A DNA stretch of 64,000 nucleotides from G963667675 sp964291545 (GTDB lineage Bacteria > Chloroflexota > Dehalococcoidia > Lucifugimonadales > UBA3495). The DNA lies in contig OZ219861.1 in NCBI GenBank assembly GCA_964291545.2, forward strand, positions 186,001-250,000. Direction: 5' to 3'. Every line of letters starts with the position of its first letter. The first letter of the stretch is position 1. The notes below the pieces were generated by a model, which made no database searches, had not been told where the DNA came from, and worked only from the letters and a program-made list of their open reading frames with translations. This document shows positions 61,506 to 64,000 of this stretch, one piece after another. A program made the translations under genes and the position numbers.

Positions 61506-61606
61506 TCAAGGCTGTTTGGGTGGTTTACTCCCTGGGGGTTTCTGCGAGGCAATATTTTTGGGAGGGGCAACCCTGGGCTTTGCCGCGTTATCGATACGAA
61601 CGACAT
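61506..61606 (-). CDS. Pro/Lys-rich microprotein, copy 1 (needs a -1 frameshift)
   Basis: ATG 61606 follows AAGGAGG and reads MSFVSITRQSPGLPLPK before leaving the conserved frame. The conserved C-terminus (ASQKPPGSKPPKQP, stop at 61506) is in the -1 frame. The junction has the heptamer C-CCA-AAA (61562-61556) in the zero frame, the canonical X-XXY-YYZ form for -1 slippage. It is either a programmed frameshift or a decayed copy. It begins 35 nt after the membrane-protein stop. Confidence 0.4.
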
Positions 61607-61641
61607 AATCCGCGGTTGCCTCCTTAACGCCTTCTCTAAGG

Positions 61642-62388
61642 TTATTCTTTGGCACCAAGCGACCCCCTTCCCGCCATCTGTTCGTCAATCGACGCTGGAT
61701 TAGTACGAACAATTGTATCATAGGCTGTGCCTCTGGCCCAGCCAGGAGCTTGAGACGACCGCGGGTGTCGCCAGTTGTGAAAGTATGTGTATACGAAAAC
61801 GGACTCGACGTCCTTGGATACTATAAACTCGTAAGTCTCTGGATGCGACTCGCCTGGCTCTACGATTAAGTCGCCGCTGTTCCAGGTAAGTTCGGCTTCA
61901 TCAAGGGTGGGCCATTGAAGGTGTTCGTGCTCTCGGCCCCGAAATACGTCGGCGTATAAGGCCTCTACCTCTGCATCCGACGCCGGCGCGATATGCTGTA
62001 GACGGAATAGGCCCTTGCGAATCTCTACATGGACCCTAGAACTGTTCTTGAGATGGGCGGTTACGTCGATATGCACATAGCTGTCCCCGATGGGGCGGTG
62101 GGAAATTGAGTGGGAAATCGTCAAGTGAGGCTCTGAGTCCCTGAACAACTGAAATTTGAAGATGGCAACAATTCCGCCGATGGCTATCGCAATGATGGTA
62201 ACAAATGGCTGCCAAACGCCTGACAGATAGCTGGTATTGTTGTCGCCAGGAGAGGTCCAGCCCGACACTAAAGCGATGAACGCCCAGACTATCAACCCGA
62301 TCACGGGTAGACAAGCTACAAGACCGTACAATTGCCCACGACTCAGGAATCGCAACCTGTTCACAAAGCCACTGACTGAGAAACTCAC
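61642..62388 (-). CDS. Two-helix membrane protein with C-terminal soluble domain
   Basis: A 248-residue protein. Residues ~15-40 (LYGLVACLPVIGLIVWAFIALV) and ~55-75 (FVTIIAIAIGGIVAIFKFQLF) are membrane spans; residues ~80-240 are a soluble domain (LTISHSISHRPIGDSYVHIDV, NPHETYEF-type SHPETYEFIVSKDVESVFVY) of unrecognised family. The start is GTG 62388, overlapping the methyltransferase TGA (GTGA), so the two are translationally coupled. The microprotein genes follow. It may anchor the system to the membrane; that is inference. Confidence 0.7.
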   Translation of the reverse strand: MSFSVSGFVNRLRFLSRGQLYGLVACLPVIGLIVWAFIALVSGWTSPGDNNTSYLSGVWQPFVTIIAIAIGGIVAIFKFQLFRDSEPHLTISHSISHRPIGDSYVHIDVTAHLKNSSRVHVEIRKGLFRLQHIAPASDAEVEALYADVFRGREHEHLQWPTLDEAELTWNSGDLIVEPGESHPETYEFIVSKDVESVFVYTYFHNWRHPRSSQAPGWARGTAYDTIVRTNPASIDEQMAGRGSLGAKE

Positions 62389-64000
62389 GCTGACAACAAC
62401 TCCGCTACTCCGTCCTCCACGGCCTTGCCCTCCTTGGACGCCCGCAGCCACTTCCGCAGTTCCCGCCGGGCGATGGCAACGGTCAGTTTGTCGCCCCAAT
62501 ATTCCCTGAGTTCCTCCAGTCTAGTCTTCGCTACTGCCGCCGCCTTTGCTCCGGCCTTGGCTATGGACGCGTGCAACTCCTGAGACGGGTCGAACTCCGG
62601 TATGGGGAGCTTCCACAGGTGCTTTTGGAGATGTCGCGCCCCGAACAGTCCTTTGGGCATCAGCGATTTAACCGCCTCATACAACACATCGCTGTTTATG
62701 ACGGCCAACGCGTAATGGGCCTCTTCAATGTCTTTGCAGGTAATCGAGAACAGCGTGTAATCAACCAAGTTTTCATCATTCGCGACCGCAGCCGCCGTCG
62801 GCGTGCCCGAACTTGAGTAGACAACCCTAATTGGCCTGGATCTCGAATTTTTCTGCCACTCCAACTGCGCCGACAGCTTGCCCAGATAGTCCAGTTGCCC
62901 CAACAAATTCAGGCGGTTGACCGGGGCTTTGTTGTCCTCCCACAGTCGGTTGATTGTCTGCCAACGTCGGCGCATCCGCCGCTCCAGCACGCCCAACTTG
63001 ACCCCGCCAGCACCTTTCTCATCCGCGGGAATGGCATGGTCGCCATGCTTCAGGGGCAGCAAGGCCTTCAGCGGTTCCAACGTAACGTATGGAGCGACGG
63101 TCTCTCCCAGATGAACGTCGAACAGGTGTGCTCCCTCGATGGTCTGGCTGGTGATGGCGGTCAGGTCCAAGTCCTTCCACGGCGGCTTGTCCAGTTCGCC
63201 CCGCCGGGGGTTGACGGTAATGGTCGGCGCCGCCTGTACCGTGGCGGTGTTCTCCGTCTCGTTGACGAAGAACAGGCATCGGGGAACGATGGTCGCCCCC
63301 TGCCGGGACAATTTTTCATACGGCGAATTTCCCGCTGCGCCGGTATTGGTGATGCCGGCAAGCTGCCGTCGCACGTTTTCAGATCCGGGACTTCCCCACC
63401 ATCGCTCCACCGTTCCGGCCAAGGGCGCGGCGATTCCGCTTTGTCCGGTGCTGCGAGCGAACACCACGCAGGAGGCCATTGGGAAGAAGGTGTTGGGTTC
63501 CAATTGCTCCAAGTCCCAGGCCGCCTTGTGGTTGAATTCTACCGACAGCCGGAAATCCGGCGTTCGGGTCCTGCCCCGGCCCGTTCGAGATGGGGATTTC
63601 CAGTCCCCGATGCGCCACTTGGAGTGCTGTCCGGCCTGCAGGGCGCTGTGGGGCATGACGAAACCGATAACCCCGCCCTGTTTCAGGTACAGGTCGACGC
63701 TCCGGGCGAAGAACAGCCCGGCCACGTCCTGGTGAGTGGCGTATATACCCCCGGCCCAGATGCCGTAGCGGTTGCGGCTCAGGTCCTGCAGGGCGTCCCT
63801 CAGCACGTCGGCGGTCTGGTTGAAGTTGATCCAAGGTGGGTTGCCGATGACCACGTCCACTCTGGCTCGCGACAGCACCACCGGGCGCACCATGTTGCGG
63901 GTGTAGTAGGCCCAGATGTGGTCCCGTCCCCGTCGGTGGAGGCGCTGCATGGCCTTGATGGTGTTGACCATGACCACACCCTCGAGGGAGTCCCTCTTGA
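62385..64000 (-). CDS. Eco57I-type DNA methyltransferase (C-terminal part; 5' end beyond the window)
   Basis: At least 538 codons; the frame is open to the window edge, so the start lies outside. The catalytic motif VVIGNPPWINF (about 63830-63860) is that of N6-adenine methyltransferases of the Eco57I/PglX type. GGVIGFVMPHSALQAGQH follows, then a region likely for target recognition and a C-terminal helical tail. Enzymes with this core are type IIG restriction-modification proteins or the methyltransferases of BREX/DISARM-like defence systems; which one cannot be told without the N-terminal part. Confidence 0.85.
   Translation of the reverse strand, partial: KRDSLEGVVMVNTIKAMQRLHRRGRDHIWAYYTRNMVRPVVLSRARVDVVIGNPPWINFNQTADVLRDALQDLSRNRYGIWAGGIYATHQDVAGLFFARSVDLYLKQGGVIGFVMPHSALQAGQHSKWRIGDWKSPSRTGRGRTRTPDFRLSVEFNHKAAWDLEQLEPNTFFPMASCVVFARSTGQSGIAAPLAGTVERWWGSPGSENVRRQLAGITNTGAAGNSPYEKLSRQGATIVPRCLFFVNETENTATVQAAPTITVNPRRGELDKPPWKDLDLTAITSQTIEGAHLFDVHLGETVAPYVTLEPLKALLPLKHGDHAIPADEKGAGGVKLGVLERRMRRRWQTINRLWEDNKAPVNRLNLLGQLDYLGKLSAQLEWQKNSRSRPIRVVYSSSGTPTAAAVANDENLVDYTLFSITCKDIEEAHYALAVINSDVLYEAVKSLMPKGLFGARHLQKHLWKLPIPEFDPSQELHASIAKAGAKAAAVAKTRLEELREYWGDKLTVAIARRELRKWLRASKEGKAVEDGVAELLSA

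Noticed and set aside
1..64000. CRISPR arrays and rRNA genes
   Set aside because: No regularly spaced direct repeats of 24-40 bp with unique spacers and no rRNA-like sequence were seen.
1..64000. General recoding of TGA to Trp
   Set aside because: Many genes end in TGA with no homology beyond, Trp is encoded by TGG with a CCA-anticodon tRNA, and the two best in-frame TGAs fall on Cys rather than Trp positions.

Overview
The window is a GC-rich (roughly 60% by eye) bacterial chromosome segment using the standard bacterial code. The gene complement (CaiB/BaiF CoA-transferase, LLM flavin oxidoreductase, amidohydrolase, orphan molybdopterin-binding dehydrogenase, PT-rich lipoproteins, DnaD/DnaC-type replication genes behind rplI-dnaB) suggests a Chloroflexota bacterium, perhaps Dehalococcoidia/SAR202-like. 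This assignment is an inference; there is no rRNA gene in the window.

Layout. 0-0.9 kb: Fpg-type DNA glycosylase. 1.3-7 kb: accessory region with a translationally coupled small protein/HEPN pair, tRNA-Ala and tRNA-Arg, a 3'-tRNA direct repeat bounding a ~0.5 kb insert, small proteins and a DNA methyltransferase fused to an HNH nuclease. 7-27 kb: metabolic genes (STAS protein, broken 2-hydroxyacid dehydrogenase, dienelactone hydrolase, CDF transporter, RidA, PT-linker metalloprotease, kinase, an M24/SDR/OsmC/CoA-transferase operon, xanthine-dehydrogenase-type subunit with a MoaD-like protein, tandem Usp-cNMP proteins, methyltransferases, panD, TenA). 27.4-31.2 kb: replication operon rplI-dnaB-dnaD-like-double-AAA+ loader. 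31-49 kb: oxidoreductases, solute-binding lipoprotein, PEP-mutase-like lyase, amidohydrolase, the TldD/PmbA pair, alcohol dehydrogenase, crotonase, SGNH hydrolase, MFS, SDR, orphan CoA-transferase subunit, rhodanese. 49-60 kb: acetyl-CoA synthetase, DUF4349-PKD lipoprotein, peroxiredoxin, LLM oxidoreductase, sulfite/nitrite reductase with uroporphyrinogen-III synthase, two tRNAs, two ABM-type proteins. 60.9-64 kb: second accessory region with an Eco57I-type DNA methyltransferase (cut by the window end), a coupled membrane protein and three tandem Pro/Lys-rich microprotein genes.

Most notable. (1) Two genes carry an in-frame TGA exactly at the catalytic cysteine, in an OsmC-like protein (16.3-16.7 kb) and a two-domain rhodanese (47.6-48.4 kb). 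Each is followed by a hairpin of the size and spacing expected of a bacterial SECIS, so both are probable selenoproteins that simple gene calling would truncate. (2) Three tandem microprotein genes of ~35-49 codons lie behind the methyltransferase/membrane pair, the first interrupted at a CCCAAAA slippery heptamer. (3) A helicase-loader-like protein carries two complete AAA+ modules. (4) A tRNA-Arg 3'-end repeat suggests past site-specific integration. (5) Palindromic repeats with GTCATTCC/GGAATGAC cores fill many of the intergenic gaps.

Where genes run together, the pathway logic is: replication initiation and elongation (L9, DnaB, DnaD-like, loader); siroheme-dependent reduction (HemD beside the siroheme reductase); molybdenum hydroxylase chemistry (large subunit plus MoaD-like protein); acyl-CoA metabolism (CaiB, crotonase, Acs, CoA-transferase B); and thiol/selenol redox (OsmC, rhodanese, peroxiredoxin).
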